64,000 nt of DNA from Thinopyrum elongatum (Eukaryota; Streptophyta; Magnoliopsida; Poales; Poaceae): NCBI GenBank assembly GCA_011799875.1, contig CM022299.1, positions 338,852,447-338,916,446 on the forward strand, written 5' to 3'. Shown here one piece after another: positions 9,748-19,464 of the stretch. The notes below the pieces were generated by a model. That model was not told the DNA's origin. It saw only the letters and a list, made by a program, of their open reading frames with translations, and searched no databases. The stretch's first letter is position 1; each line of letters begins with the position of its first letter. Position numbers and translations under genes: made by a program.

Positions 9748-11276
9748 TGATACGTCTCCAATGCTTCTATAATTTTTTGATTATTCCATGCTATTATATT
9801 ATCTGTTTTGGATGTTTTATATGCATTAATATGCTATTTTATATTATTTTTGGGACTAACTTATTAACCCAGAGCCCAGTGCCAATTTCTGTTTTTTCCT
9901 TGTTTTTGAGTTTTACAGAAAAGGAATATCAAACGGAGTCCAAACGGAATAAAGCTTTACGATGATTTTTCTTGGACCAGAAGACACACATAGGACTTGG
10001 AGTCGAAGTCAGAGGAGTGCCGAGGCGGCGACAAGCCCCAGGGGCGCGCCCTAGGGGGGGGCGCCCCCTGGCTTGTGGGCCCACCGAGGCACCTCCAACC
10101 CTAATCTTTGTTCTATAAATCACCAAATATTCCCAAACGACCAGAAGCGTCCACCAAAATACTTTTCCGCCGCCGTAACCTTCTGTTCCCGTGAGATCCC
10201 ATTTTGGGGCCTTTTCCGGTATCCTGTCGGAGGGGGATTCGATCACGGAGGGCATCTACATCAACACTATTGCCCTTCCGATGAAGCGTGAGTAGTTTAC
10301 CACAGACCTATGGGTCCATATCTAGTAGCTAGATGGCTTCTTCTCTTTCTTTGATTCTCAATACCATGTTCTCCTCGATGTTCTTGGAGATCTATCTGAT
10401 GTAATCTTCTTTGCGGTGTGTTTGACGAGATTCGATGAATTGTAGATTTATGATCAGTTTAGCTATGAATATTATTTGAATCTTCTCTAAATTCTTATAT
10501 GCATGATTCGATATCTTTGTATTTCTGTTCGAATTATTGGTTTGGTTTGGCCAACTAGATTGGTTCTTCTTCAATGGGATAGGTGCTTAGTTTTGGGTTC
10601 AATCTTGCGTGATCTCACCCAGTGACAAAGTAGGGGTAGCGAGACACGTATTGTGTTGTTGCCATCAAGGGTAAAAAGATGGGGTTTTTATCATATTGCT
10701 TGAGTTTATCCCTCTACATCATGTCATCTTACTTAAGGCGTTACTCCGTTCTTATGAACTTAATACTCTAGATGCATGCTGGATAACGGTCGATGTGTAG
10801 AGTAATAGTAGTAGATGCAGGCAGGAGTCGGTCTACTTGACACAGACGTGATGCCTATATTCATAATCATTGCCTTGGATATCATCATAACTTTGCGCTT
10901 TTCTATCAGTTGCTCTACAGTAATTTGTTCACTCACCGTATTATTTTCCTTCAAGAGAGAAGCCTCTAGTGAAACCTATGGCCCCCGGGTCTATTTTGCA
11001 TCATATATTTTCATATATATAAACCAAAATACCCAAAAATACCTTGCTGCAATTTATTTATTTTTACTTTATTTTACGTTTTAGTAATCTTTTATATCTA
11101 TCTCTATCAGATCTCACCTTTGCAAATGACCGTGAAGGGATTGACAACCCCATTATCGCGTTGGGTGCAAGTGTTTGATTGTTTGTGCAGGTGCATAGAT
11201 TGGAGACTTGCGTGTATCTCCTACTAGATTGATACCTTGGTTCTTAACTGAGGGAAATACTTATCTCTACTTTGCT
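9748..11276 (+). repeat. 3' LTR of F1, last ~55 bp missing
   Basis: Collinear with the 5' LTR from TGATACGTCTCC up to CTACTTTGCT. There the sequence turns into the reverse complement of another LTR end. It contains the TATA box at about 10113. The missing end spans the CCCTTTCCTCTTCAAGGG region and the terminal AGTAGCA. Confidence 0.88.
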
Positions 11277-11290
11277 TGCGTTGGTTTTTC
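11268..11290. other. Tail-to-tail LTR fusion point
   Basis: The forward LTR reads ...CTACTTTGCT and continues directly as TTGCGTTGGTTTTTCCC, the reverse complement of the LTR end. A few bases (GCT) could belong to either side, as in microhomology end joining. The two arms form an inverted repeat of about 1.5 kb, later split by element B. Confidence 0.85.
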
Positions 11291-11881
11291 CCTTGAAGAG
11301 GAAAGGGTGATGCAGCAAAGTAGTGATAAGTATTTCCCTCAGTTAAGAACCAAGGTATCAATCCAGTAGGACATACACGCAAGTCTCCAATCTATCCACC
11401 TGCACAAACAATCAAACACTTGCACCAAACGTGATAAAGGGGTTGTCAATCCCTTCACAGTCATTTGCAAAGGTGAGATCTGATAGAGATAGATATAAAA
11501 GATTACTAAAACATAAAATAAAGTAAAAACAAATAAATTGCAGCAAGGTATTTTTGGTTTATAGATCTGAAAATATGTGATGGAAAATAGACCCGGGGGC
11601 CGTAGGTTTCACTAGAGGCTTCTCTCTTGAAGGAAAATAATACGGTGGGTGAACAAATTATTGTCGAGCAATTGATAGAAAGCGCAAAGTTATGACGATA
11701 TCTAAGGCAATGATTATGAATATAGGCATCATGTCCGTGTCAAGTAGACCGACTCCTACCTGCATCTACTACTATTACTCCACAAACCGACCGCTATCCA
11801 GCATGCATCTAGAGTATTAAGTTCATAAGAATGGAGTAACGCCTTAAGTAAGATGACTTGATGTAGAGGGATAAGCTCAAG
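11277..11881 (-). repeat. F1i 3' LTR, piece 1 (inverted)
   Basis: Reverse complement of the 3' end of an F1-family LTR, lacking only about 13 terminal bases. It breaks off at 11881, where element B is inserted, and continues at 23860. The 5 bases TCAAG at 11877-11881 are repeated at 23855-23859 as B's target duplication. Confidence 0.9.
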
Positions 11882-12798
11882 TGTCGTGGGAAACCACGAC
11901 CACCTATGGGGCCAAGGGCCCCTTTTGGTTCGGCAGGGGGACTGGGTGCATTGCACAAAGAGCGGAGGAGCGCAGCGTAGTGCGGCAGAGATTAGATGGG
12001 TAGTTTTTACCCAGGTTCGAGCCGCCGTGAGGCATAAAACTCTACTCCTGCTTTGGTGGATTGATGGTGGATGGTGGTGGAAACGCAGCGCTCTTGCCCG
12101 GCTGGGTTGCCTCGGGGCGAGAGCAGCTACGCACGTATGGGTGTACAGGGGTCCGAATCCTTTCTATCGTTGCCATGGGCCTCCTTTTATAGATTAAGCG
12201 GTCACGACAGTGGCAAATCAGTCATTGTGTACTGATTAGATAGCGAACAGTGCTATCATATGTCCTCTGTAGACAGAGCAGTATGCATTAAATGCGCTGC
12301 TCAGTGTCATATCATGGCCTGCCCGGCATGCCTTGCCGGGCTGTTTGGCCACCTTCTCTCCTGTCTGCATGACACGTCACAGGACGGGTGTCATCTGGAG
12401 GTGATTCTTGTAGGAAGTGGCTGCCATGTGGCAAAAGGCAGCCACTTAGTCATCTTGCGGCTTGACACCACACCGATTGGTAACTTGCGTCGTCGTGAGG
12501 TGGGACGGTGAAGGCTTGGTGGGGCGTTTTGCCTCCGTATGCCCCCGGCAGGCCTGCCGAGGCGGCCTTGAGGTTTTGCTTCAGGGGCAACCTTGACCTC
12601 ACCAGGCTCTCCTGCCCGGCAAGGGAGGTTTTTCCCTTAGCAGTGTCTTGCTTCTTGGCTAGACTTGGTCTTCTCAACTTGCCCTTTGATTTGTCAAAGA
12701 GCTTATCTCTTTACCTTGGCCTTGTCTTGGACGTTGCAAGCTTGATCTTGGGCCTATGCATGGTCTGGGCAACAGACCCAGGGTTTGTTGCATCGACA
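11882..12798 (-). repeat. 3' LTR of element B (917 bp)
   Basis: Plus-strand ends are TGTCGTGGG and GCATCGACA. It is the uninterrupted copy: the sequence CAGTCATTGTGTACTG near 12222 is the empty site of the CACTA that sits in the other LTR. The minus-strand TATA box lies at 12184-12192. The first 19 bases form a small hairpin (GTCGTGG and CCACGAC around GAAA). Confidence 0.9.
12183..12192 (-). promoter_or_regulatory. TATA box in B 3' LTR
   Basis: The minus strand reads CTATAAAAGG, a good plant TATA box. The same box is in the 5' LTR at 21971-21980. Confidence 0.6.
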
Positions 12799-12812
12799 CT
12801 AGCCCCCGGGCC
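12799..12812 (-). promoter_or_regulatory. Polypurine tract of element B
   Basis: The minus strand reads GGCCCGGGGGCTAG and abuts the LTR start TGTCGATG. This is the expected plus-strand primer. Confidence 0.6.
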
Positions 12813-13276
12813 TGGCTCGAATGAGCTGCAGGGAGTCGTCAGGGTAGGCCCTAAGTTGTGCACAGGCGAGGGGGAAATAGCCGCTCGCCCTTTGAGATCT
12901 TCTTTGCTTCTTCATTAATCCAAGCTCGGATCAGTTTCTGGTTCTTTCGCCCGTTGCGTAATGCCAACTGCACTAGTGGAGATAATGGGCCACGACGTGT
13001 GGAGTTACCCATGTTCCTTGTTCACGGGGTGGTAACTGCCACCCCACTATCCTCCCCTGCTCCGGGTGCTTCTACCACGTGTATAGCATGCATTGCGCAG
13101 GTTGGTGGCGGATGCGAAGGGTGTGGGAATGAGTGCCATGGCAGAAAGCTAGGGGTCGTAGATTGGCGCAGGGGGTCGGCCTTGATTCTTCGAGCCGTTG
13201 ATGGCGAGGAGGAGCCGGACTGGCCGAGCGGGGTAGCCACCTCCACGAAGAAAATCTATCCCCCTGCCATGCCCGC

Positions 13277-13286
13277 CTATAAGAAG
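13277..13286 (+). promoter_or_regulatory. TATA box ahead of the antisense B3-like ORF
   Basis: CTATAAGAAG on the plus strand lies about 75 bp before the ATG at 13360. It is followed by a pyrimidine-rich leader (CTCCTTCCTTCTTCATTTCG). This is the layout of a plant core promoter and points away from the retroelement's own transcription. Confidence 0.55.
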
Positions 13287-13359
13287 GGGGGGGGGTGTGG
13301 TGTGAGAAGTCCCTCCACACCTCCTTCCTTCTTCATTTCGGTAGTTGCCCACATCTGTC

Positions 13360-14015
13360 ATGGTGAGAGGTCGGGGGTCCGGTCCTCCCCAAGTGGTGAC
13401 GAGAACTTCTGCTCGACAGTGTCTCCCTCCTCCCTCCGAAGACGCGGGGACAGAGCCGTGACGAGGGGAGGTGGGAGAGGACGAGGCCGAGGCCGTCGTG
13501 GCGCACGAGGCCGAGGGGGACGAGGTGGCATTCTGATTGCGCCCCCGCCGGCCGCCCCTCCCCCGATGGAAGGCCACGTTGGAGACTAGCCTCTGGAGTT
13601 CATCATCAGGCTGTATAAGCCCCCGCGCGACCGCCTCCGTATCCCCACCCCATTCGCAAGGGCGATGGAGATCGATCAGCCGCATGCGTTGAGACTACAC
13701 ATGAGGGGCTGCGGGAATGTCAGCATACAAGTGGATGTGGATTTCCCCGGTCCTCATGTTATGTATCTTCGCCGTGGCTGGAAGACCTTTGCTCGCGCCC
13801 ATAGCCTGTCGGAAGGGCATGTTCTCTAGTTCAAGTTAATGGAGGCTGATTTCCTTTCCATCAAGGTTTTCGGGAGCTCGGGTGCTCGTTTAGGGTGCTG
13901 TGCGGAGAGCTCGACCGACGACGAAAGCTCCTCCTCGAGTGATAGCGGCGAGGAGGACAGTGACGGCGATGACGACGGCTTCGGCCGAGAGGGCAACGAT
14001 TCTAACTCTGGCTGA
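13360..14015 (+). pseudogene. Antisense B3-domain-like ORF carried by element B
   Basis: The ORF runs on the strand opposite to gag-pol. ATG at 13360 gives a short basic N-terminus (MVRGRGSGPPQVVTRTSARQ) with a stop at 13459-13461, where the frame shifts. The continuing frame has an RG-rich tract (about 13465-13530), a proline-rich linker and then a domain at about 13590-13890. That domain shows the B3 pattern: LEFIIRLYKPPRDRLRIP, a central VMYLRRGWKTFARAHSLSEG, and FKLMEADFLSIKVFG. A Ser/Asp/Glu-rich acidic tail follows, ending in TGA at 14013. Two in-frame TAG codons (13587-13589 and 13827-13829) and the frameshift make this copy dead. B3 domains bind DNA in plant transcription factors. Extra antisense ORFs between integrase and 3' LTR are known in Tat elements; the B3 call is mine, from the motif pattern. 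Confidence 0.72.
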
Positions 14016-15167
14016 GCACCAGTCGCACCGTCACCGTCAGGCGGCGGCACCGTCATCTGCGCCTGCATCTCCTCCCCGGCAAGGTGATTTGCCGAGGAGT
14101 TGGATGTAGTGGTGGCGGTGGCGCTCCTGGCTCCTCCATCACCCTTCCAGCTGGACTCCGGCAGGCTTCCTCGTGGGCTGCAGCTTCGTTTGCCCCGCCG
14201 CGTCCTGCTGGCCCTGATGGTGGCGGTTGACAGGTCGTCTCCGCCGATCTCTTCACCATCGCCTTCGCTCGTGCCCTCCCACTCTCGCCAGGCTCTTCGT
14301 CAGGAGACCTAACGAGGCCGGGCTGGGCTTTCGCCTAGGCGCTCCTTTTGCCCTCTTCTGCTCCTGACGTTGTGCCTAGAAGGAGAGGGACAAGAATGGG
14401 ATTACGGGGCACTTATCTTTTTTTCAATCTAAAATATGTAGGCACTTGCCAAACTTTAGTTCAAATTATGTAATCTCTTTTATCCATGTTTGTGTTCTGT
14501 AAGGTCTGTACTTGTTGATCAGCATATTAATGAAAAAGATAAACCTTGCCGGGCACTTGTGCATGGAACATGTCCAGGCAGAGGGAGAATGCCTCTTTAC
14601 GCTCAAGTAAACAAGTTTTTTCCCGGTAGGCTATCCTGCCGGTACCCTCTAGTTGCTGCCGCAGGGCTGGGCCTGCCGGTCACAGATGGTGAAGAGGGAC
14701 CAGCCCCCCGCCAACTTCCTCGCCAAAGGCCACTACAACCTCCCTGACCGAAGCAATGTTCGAGTCGAGGGACGGGAGCACCTAAGTCTTGAAAGCGGCG
14801 AGGTTTTCCTATGCACAAGCTTTACTTACAGAACTCGTATGGATAAGAGAGTGAACTTATCTGTTTGGGCTTGCCGGGGATCGCGATGTGGGCTTGTCTT
14901 CTCTTCTCCTTTTTCGGGACCGAATCCATGGTAGGAGCCTGCAGTATGATGCAGATGAAAATGATGCCTCATGCGATCTTATCTACATGAACATGCAATG
15001 CTCATGATATGCTTATGCATGCATGCAATCTGTCGGGGGCCCCCCAGTGCTTCATTTGTTTCTCTGTTGCTCAGGGTCTTCGCCTGGCTTTGTACAAGGG
15101 GTTACATGCAACAGAGGCAAGGCCTGTACAAAAGAGTGGCTGCCGGGCAGGGCCCGACAGCCGCTCC
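14016..15167 (-). other. Non-coding 3' region of element B
   Basis: Sequence between the antisense ORF and the integrase stop. The left part is GC-rich and the part near 14400-14560 is AT-rich. There are no coding motifs on either strand that I recognise. It probably serves as 3' leader and spacer. Confidence 0.6.
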
Positions 15168-16802
15168 TTACGGGTAGAACTTGCGGAGATGCTCAATGTT
15201 CCATGAGTTTTGCAACTGAATGCCATCTCTAGTCTCCAGACAGACTGCGCTAGGTCTGGTGACTCGTACTACCTGGTAAGGGCCTTCCCACTTCGGCGTC
15301 AACTTGTTTGCACCCTTGGCGGACTGAACGCGCCTAAGGACAAGGTCGCCTTCCTCAAAACACCGGGCACGAACCCTGCGACTGTGATAGCGATGCAGGG
15401 CCTGCTGATAGCGTGCGGCATGCGTAGCAGCCCGGAGACGGTTCTCCTCGAGTAGCACAACGTCGTCACACCGGTGTTGATCTTGCGCTACTTCATCATA
15501 GGCAAGCACTCGAGGTGACCCGTAAATGAGTTCTGTGGGGATAATTGCTTCTGCCCCATAGACTAGGGAGAAGGGAGTCTGCCCAGTAGCTCGATTTGGT
15601 GTCGTTCTGAGGGACCAAAGAACCACTGGCAGCTCATCGATCCACCGCCTGCTGCACTTCTGCAGCCTATCAAAAGTTCTCGTCTTGAGTCCTCGCAACA
15701 CTTTAGCGTTCGCCCTCTCAGCGTGCCCGTTGCTCCTTGGATGGGCCACAGAGGCGAACAAAGTTTTGCTTCCGAGGGCATGAACATATTGCATGAAGGC
15801 ACGACTCGTGAACTGGGTGCCCTTGTCAGTGATGATCCGGGTAGGAACTCCGAAGTGGCACACCAATCCTTTCAAGAACTTGATAGCTGACTGAGCAGTC
15901 ACCTTTCTCACGGGCTCTACTTCCGACCACTTTGTAAACTTGTCGATTGCAACGAACAAGAATTCAAAGCCCCCGGCAGCACGGGGGAAAGGGCCGAGGA
16001 TATCGAGCCCCCAGACCGAAAACGGACATGACAAAGGGATTGTCTGAAGTGCTTGGGCAGGCAAGTGGATTTTCTTGGAATGGAACTGGCAAGCTTCACA
16101 CTTGGTGACAAGTTCGACCGCGTCTTGGAGGGCGGTGGGCCAGTAGAATCCTTGCCGGAAAGCTTTCCCAACCAACGCCCTTGATCCAATGTGGGAGCCG
16201 CACATACCATTGTGTATCTCCGCCAGCAGTTCCTTTCCTCCTTCCCGGCAAATGCACTTCAATTTCACACCGTTGGGCCTCCTTCTGTACAGTGTGTCTT
16301 CAACGAACTGATACATATTGGCCCTCCGGGCTACCCTTTCAGCTTCTTCTTGCTCTTCGGAAAGTTCTCCAGTTTGGAGGAAATGGACTATGTGCCGTGC
16401 CCAAGGCGGAGCCTGTGGCTCGGCAACGAGGACTAACGGCACCTGCTCATTCGTGAGAGTGTAATCCTCGACCGCGGGGACCAGTGGCCTGGCGGGAGGA
16501 TGCAACTTAGCGACCGAAGGGGAGTTGTGCCCGACAAGCTTTCTACCGGGATCCTTGAGGGGTTCTACCAGGAGAGGCTTGCCGGAGTCCAGTTTCCTCC
16601 TCTTTCTGGCCATTGTTGCCGGGGATACGGAGGGCTGAGTCAGATGGAGAACAAAAGTTCCTGGTTCCATAGGGAGCTTTTGCGCAACGCACTTTGACAG
16701 ATGATCAGCGATGCTGTTTTCCGCACGGGGTACGTGCTCTATTTGCAATCCGTCAAAGCGCTCCTCCAACTTTCTCACTTCCTCAACGTATGCCTCCATC
16801 AA
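15168..16802 (-). CDS. Integrase of element B with end of RNase H (open frame)
   Basis: One open frame of about 540 codons with no breaks. The N-terminal part (VEEVRKLEERFDGLQIEHV, ENSIADHLSK) is the end of the second RNase H and a linker. Then come the HHCC zinc domain (HNGMCGSHIG ... CEACQFHSKK, residues about 195-235) and the DDE core with all three acids: WGLDILGPFP, RIITDKGTQFTS and SNGHAERANAK. A C-terminal module with KWEGPYQVVRV closes it. It ends FYP-TAA at 15168. Integrase joins the cDNA to chromosomal DNA. The frame is part of a pol polyprotein and has no start of its own; the first ATG (16799) is inside RNase H. It is the only fully open pol domain of B. Confidence 0.9.
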   Translation of the reverse strand: MMEAYVEEVRKLEERFDGLQIEHVPRAENSIADHLSKCVAQKLPMEPGTFVLHLTQPSVSPATMARKRRKLDSGKPLLVEPLKDPGRKLVGHNSPSVAKLHPPARPLVPAVEDYTLTNEQVPLVLVAEPQAPPWARHIVHFLQTGELSEEQEEAERVARRANMYQFVEDTLYRRRPNGVKLKCICREGGKELLAEIHNGMCGSHIGSRALVGKAFRQGFYWPTALQDAVELVTKCEACQFHSKKIHLPAQALQTIPLSCPFSVWGLDILGPFPRAAGGFEFLFVAIDKFTKWSEVEPVRKVTAQSAIKFLKGLVCHFGVPTRIITDKGTQFTSRAFMQYVHALGSKTLFASVAHPRSNGHAERANAKVLRGLKTRTFDRLQKCSRRWIDELPVVLWSLRTTPNRATGQTPFSLVYGAEAIIPTELIYGSPRVLAYDEVAQDQHRCDDVVLLEENRLRAATHAARYQQALHRYHSRRVRARCFEEGDLVLRRVQSAKGANKLTPKWEGPYQVVRVTRPSAVCLETRDGIQLQNSWNIEHLRKFYP

Positions 16803-16829
16803 TGGACTTTATTAATCCTTGTTGACTTG

Positions 16830-17218
16830 TCACACCACAAGTTGTGAATCTCCATGGATGATCAGCTTCTTGATCCCCAGTTTTGTTGCAATCCTGAGCC
16901 CGGCAAGGAGCCCTTCATACTCCGCTGTATTGTTGGTAGCTTCCCCCGGGGAAAATGCATTTGGACAGCATACTTCAGGTGCTCTCCGGTGGGAGCAACA
17001 AGAAGCACGCCAGCCTCTGCGCCTTGTAGGGAGAAGGCACCATTGAAATACATGATCCATTCTTGGGGTGCTTCCTTGCCAGGGACAACTGTCTCCAATA
17101 CCTCTTCATCAGGAGTTGGTGTCCATTCTGCAATAAACTCTACCAATGCTCTGCTCTGAATGGTCGATGTGCTCTCAAACTTCAAACCAAAGCTGGATAA
17201 CTCCAAAGCCCACTCCAC
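16830..17218 (-). pseudogene. Second (archaeal-type) RNase H domain of element B
   Basis: Two overlapping frames together carry the domain. EWIMYFNGAFSLQGAEAG (about 17070-17010) is the first strand, and after a frameshift come NNTAEYEGLLAGL and IIHGDSQLVV (about 16940-16830). Then the frame stops. The catalytic triad would be D-E-D, but the first Asp is Asn here (YFNGA where relatives have YFDGA). The domain would help degrade RNA in RNA-DNA hybrids. Its presence next to a normal RNase H is diagnostic for the Tat lineage. Confidence 0.78.
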
Positions 17219-17242
17219 TATCCTGCCGGTAGCCTCAGGGTT

Positions 17243-18630
17243 TCAGAGTATCTGTTGCAAAGGGTAACGGGTGACAACTGTGATCTCATGGGCTTCGAAG
17301 TAGTGGCGCAGTTTCCTTGAGGCCATGATAAGGCCAAAGATCAGTTTTTGCACGCCAGAGTACCTGGATCTAGCCCCCTGCAACAGGGAGCTGACGAAGT
17401 ATACTGGGCGCTGCACCCCTTTCTTCTTTGCCATGACCAGAGAACTGCTTCCGCTGTTCTACTCTTCTCTACCTTGATCTGCACCTGACCTTGCTAGGGT
17501 GTGTTCGCTTTCCTCCCCGGAAGGGACACCAGCTGCGTCTGCTGCTTCATCCACTTCCCTCTGCGCCACCAATGCTGCACTAACCACCTGATTAGTTGCC
17601 TCCAAATATAGCAGCAATGGCTCTTGAGGTTTTGGAGCAACCAAAGTGGGCACAGAGGAATGGTAGTCCTTCAAATCTTGTAGTGCGGCGTCTGCCTCGG
17701 GGGTCCACTCCATGGGCCCTGCCTTTTTCAAAACCTTGAAGAACGACAAGGCACGCTTGGCAGACTTGGAAATGAACCTGCTGAGCGCGGCAACACATTC
17801 AGTCAAACGCCTCACGTCCTTGACAGTCTTGGGTGCTTGAATCTGCTCGATAGCCTTGATCTTGTCGGGGTTGGTCTCTATCCCTCGATGGGACACAAAG
17901 AAGCCAAGTGCTTGCTGGAAGGAACGCCAAACACACACTTCTCCGGATTCAGCTTCAAGTTGGTCTTGCGCAGATTAGCAAATGTCTCTTCCAAATCCTG
18001 GATGAGGGTTGATCTGTCCTTGGTCTTGACCACAATATCATCCATGTAGGCCTCAATGTTCCTGTGCAACTGTGACTCAAAACCAATCTGGACTGCTCTT
18101 GCGAAAGTAGACCCGACGCTCTTCAACCCGAAAAGCGTCCGCACGAAGCTGTATGTGCCACATGGGGTGATGAACGCGGTCTTCTCTTCGTCTTCCTTGC
18201 ACATGAAGATCTGATGATATCTAGAGTAGGCATCTAGGAAGGAAAGCAGGTCGCACCCGGAGGTAGAATCCACAATCTGGTCGATGCGCGACAAGGGGAA
18301 TGGGTCCTTCGGGCATGCCTTGTTTAGATCCGTAAAATCTATGCACAGCCTCCACTTCCCATTGGCCTTGCGCACCACCACTGGATTTGCTAACCACGTT
18401 GGATGTAACACTCCTCTAACTAGACCAGCTGCCTCAAGTTTCTTGATCTCCTCGGCAATAAACTATTGCCGCTCCAAAGCTTGCTTCCGAACCTTCTGCT
18501 TGATGGGTCGGGCATGTGGGCAGACATCAAGGTGGTGCTCGATTACCTTCCTGGGAACACCGGGGATGTCAGATGGTTGCCAGGCAAACACATCGACATT
18601 CGCCCACAGGAAGGCAATGAGCGCGCTTTC
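17243..18630 (-). pseudogene. Reverse transcriptase and first RNase H of element B, broken
   Basis: The minus strand from about 18470 holds AEEIKKLEAAGLVRG, preceded by a TAG at 18463-18465. Then come the RT fingers and palm: NPVVVRKANGKWRLCIDF, the catalytic FLDAYSRYHQI (about 18250) and YMDDIVVKTK (about 18040). A frameshift near 17900 follows SSKHLASLCP. The connection region (GIETNPDKIKAIEQIQAPKT) is in the next frame and stops at 17459. The first RNase H remnant (PVYFVSSLLQGARSRYSGVQ) is at 17434-17243 and ends in a stop. RT copies the element RNA into cDNA. The catalytic Asp residues are intact, but stops and a frameshift prevent a full protein. Confidence 0.85.
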
Positions 18631-19464
18631 CTATTTGTCATCGAGGGTGGCGCTGATGGTGAAAGTACCACTGGCGCCAGCCAGCCATGCCAGGACCTGT
18701 TTCACATCGGGTGCAGAGGGCTTGGATCTCTTGCTATTGGAACTCTCCGATGAGTCATCAACAGGTGCAGCATACCCCGAAGAGGTACGCTTCCCGGATT
18801 CCTTGCCGGTGTTCCTGTTAGCCTTCTTCTTTACATTACTTTCCTTGGCAGGGATTGCAGCTTCAGTGGCCTCTGCCACGACTGCATCCCGGTACATCTT
18901 GTCCACGCAAATAATTGCGTCCTTCTTGTCTGATGGAATGGAAATGACGCCCACCGGCCCTGGCATCTTCAAGGTGTTGTAGGCATAGTGGGATGCAGCC
19001 ATGAACTTGGCCAAAGCTGGTCGACCAAGGATTCCATTGTATGGCAGGGGGAGGTCAACCACATCAAGCACGATCTTCTTAGTCCGGTAGTTCAACTCTC
19101 CCCCAAATGTCACTGGTAACATGATTTTCCCCTTAGGATGACTCCTGCCGGGGTTGATCCCTTGAAACGTACCAGTAACATTGAGCTCTTCTTCTGCTAT
19201 CTGGAGTTTGCTGATGACCTTTGAAGAAATCAGATTCAACCCGGCCCCGCCATCAACCAACATCTTTGTGACTCTGAGGTTGCGGATTGTTGGTGATACC
19301 AACAACGGCAAGCACCCTACCGCGGATGTGCGGTCAGGGTGGTCCTCTTCGTCGGAGATGACGGGCATGTGGGAGCACTTGAGCGGCCTTCGAGAGTCTG
19401 CTGCTGGCTCCACGGCATTGACTTCACGCGCCCACCATTTAAGTTGGCGGTGAGGGGAGTGCAA
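18631..19464 (-). pseudogene. Protease region of element B
   Basis: An open stretch of 277 codons between broken gag and RT. The retropepsin-like active site is VDGGAGLNLISSKV (DGG in place of DSG/DTG, as often seen in this group). The second conserved part is PYNGILGRPALAKFMA, followed by a linker rich in Lys, Ser and Glu. It would process the polyprotein. Upstream gag and downstream RT are separated from it by stops, so it cannot be made as part of a full polyprotein. The 834-base open stretch itself is undamaged. Confidence 0.75.

Larger units (their letters stand above)
3168..11276 (+). mobile_element. F1: non-autonomous Fatima/Sabrina-type gypsy element
   Basis: Two direct LTRs (3168-4739 and 9748-11276) flank a PBS, a damaged gag, an open protease frame and about 2.7 kb without coding potential. 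There is no reverse transcriptase, RNase H or integrase. The left junction breaks the integrase of another element in mid-frame, with GAAGA (3163-3167) as the presumed left target duplication. The right LTR is cut short and joined to an inverted copy, so no right duplication is visible. Gag and protease resemble the Athila lineage. LTRs starting TGATACGTCTCC are very common in wheat; I think of the Fatima/Sabrina/WHAM group but cannot settle the name. Confidence 0.9.
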
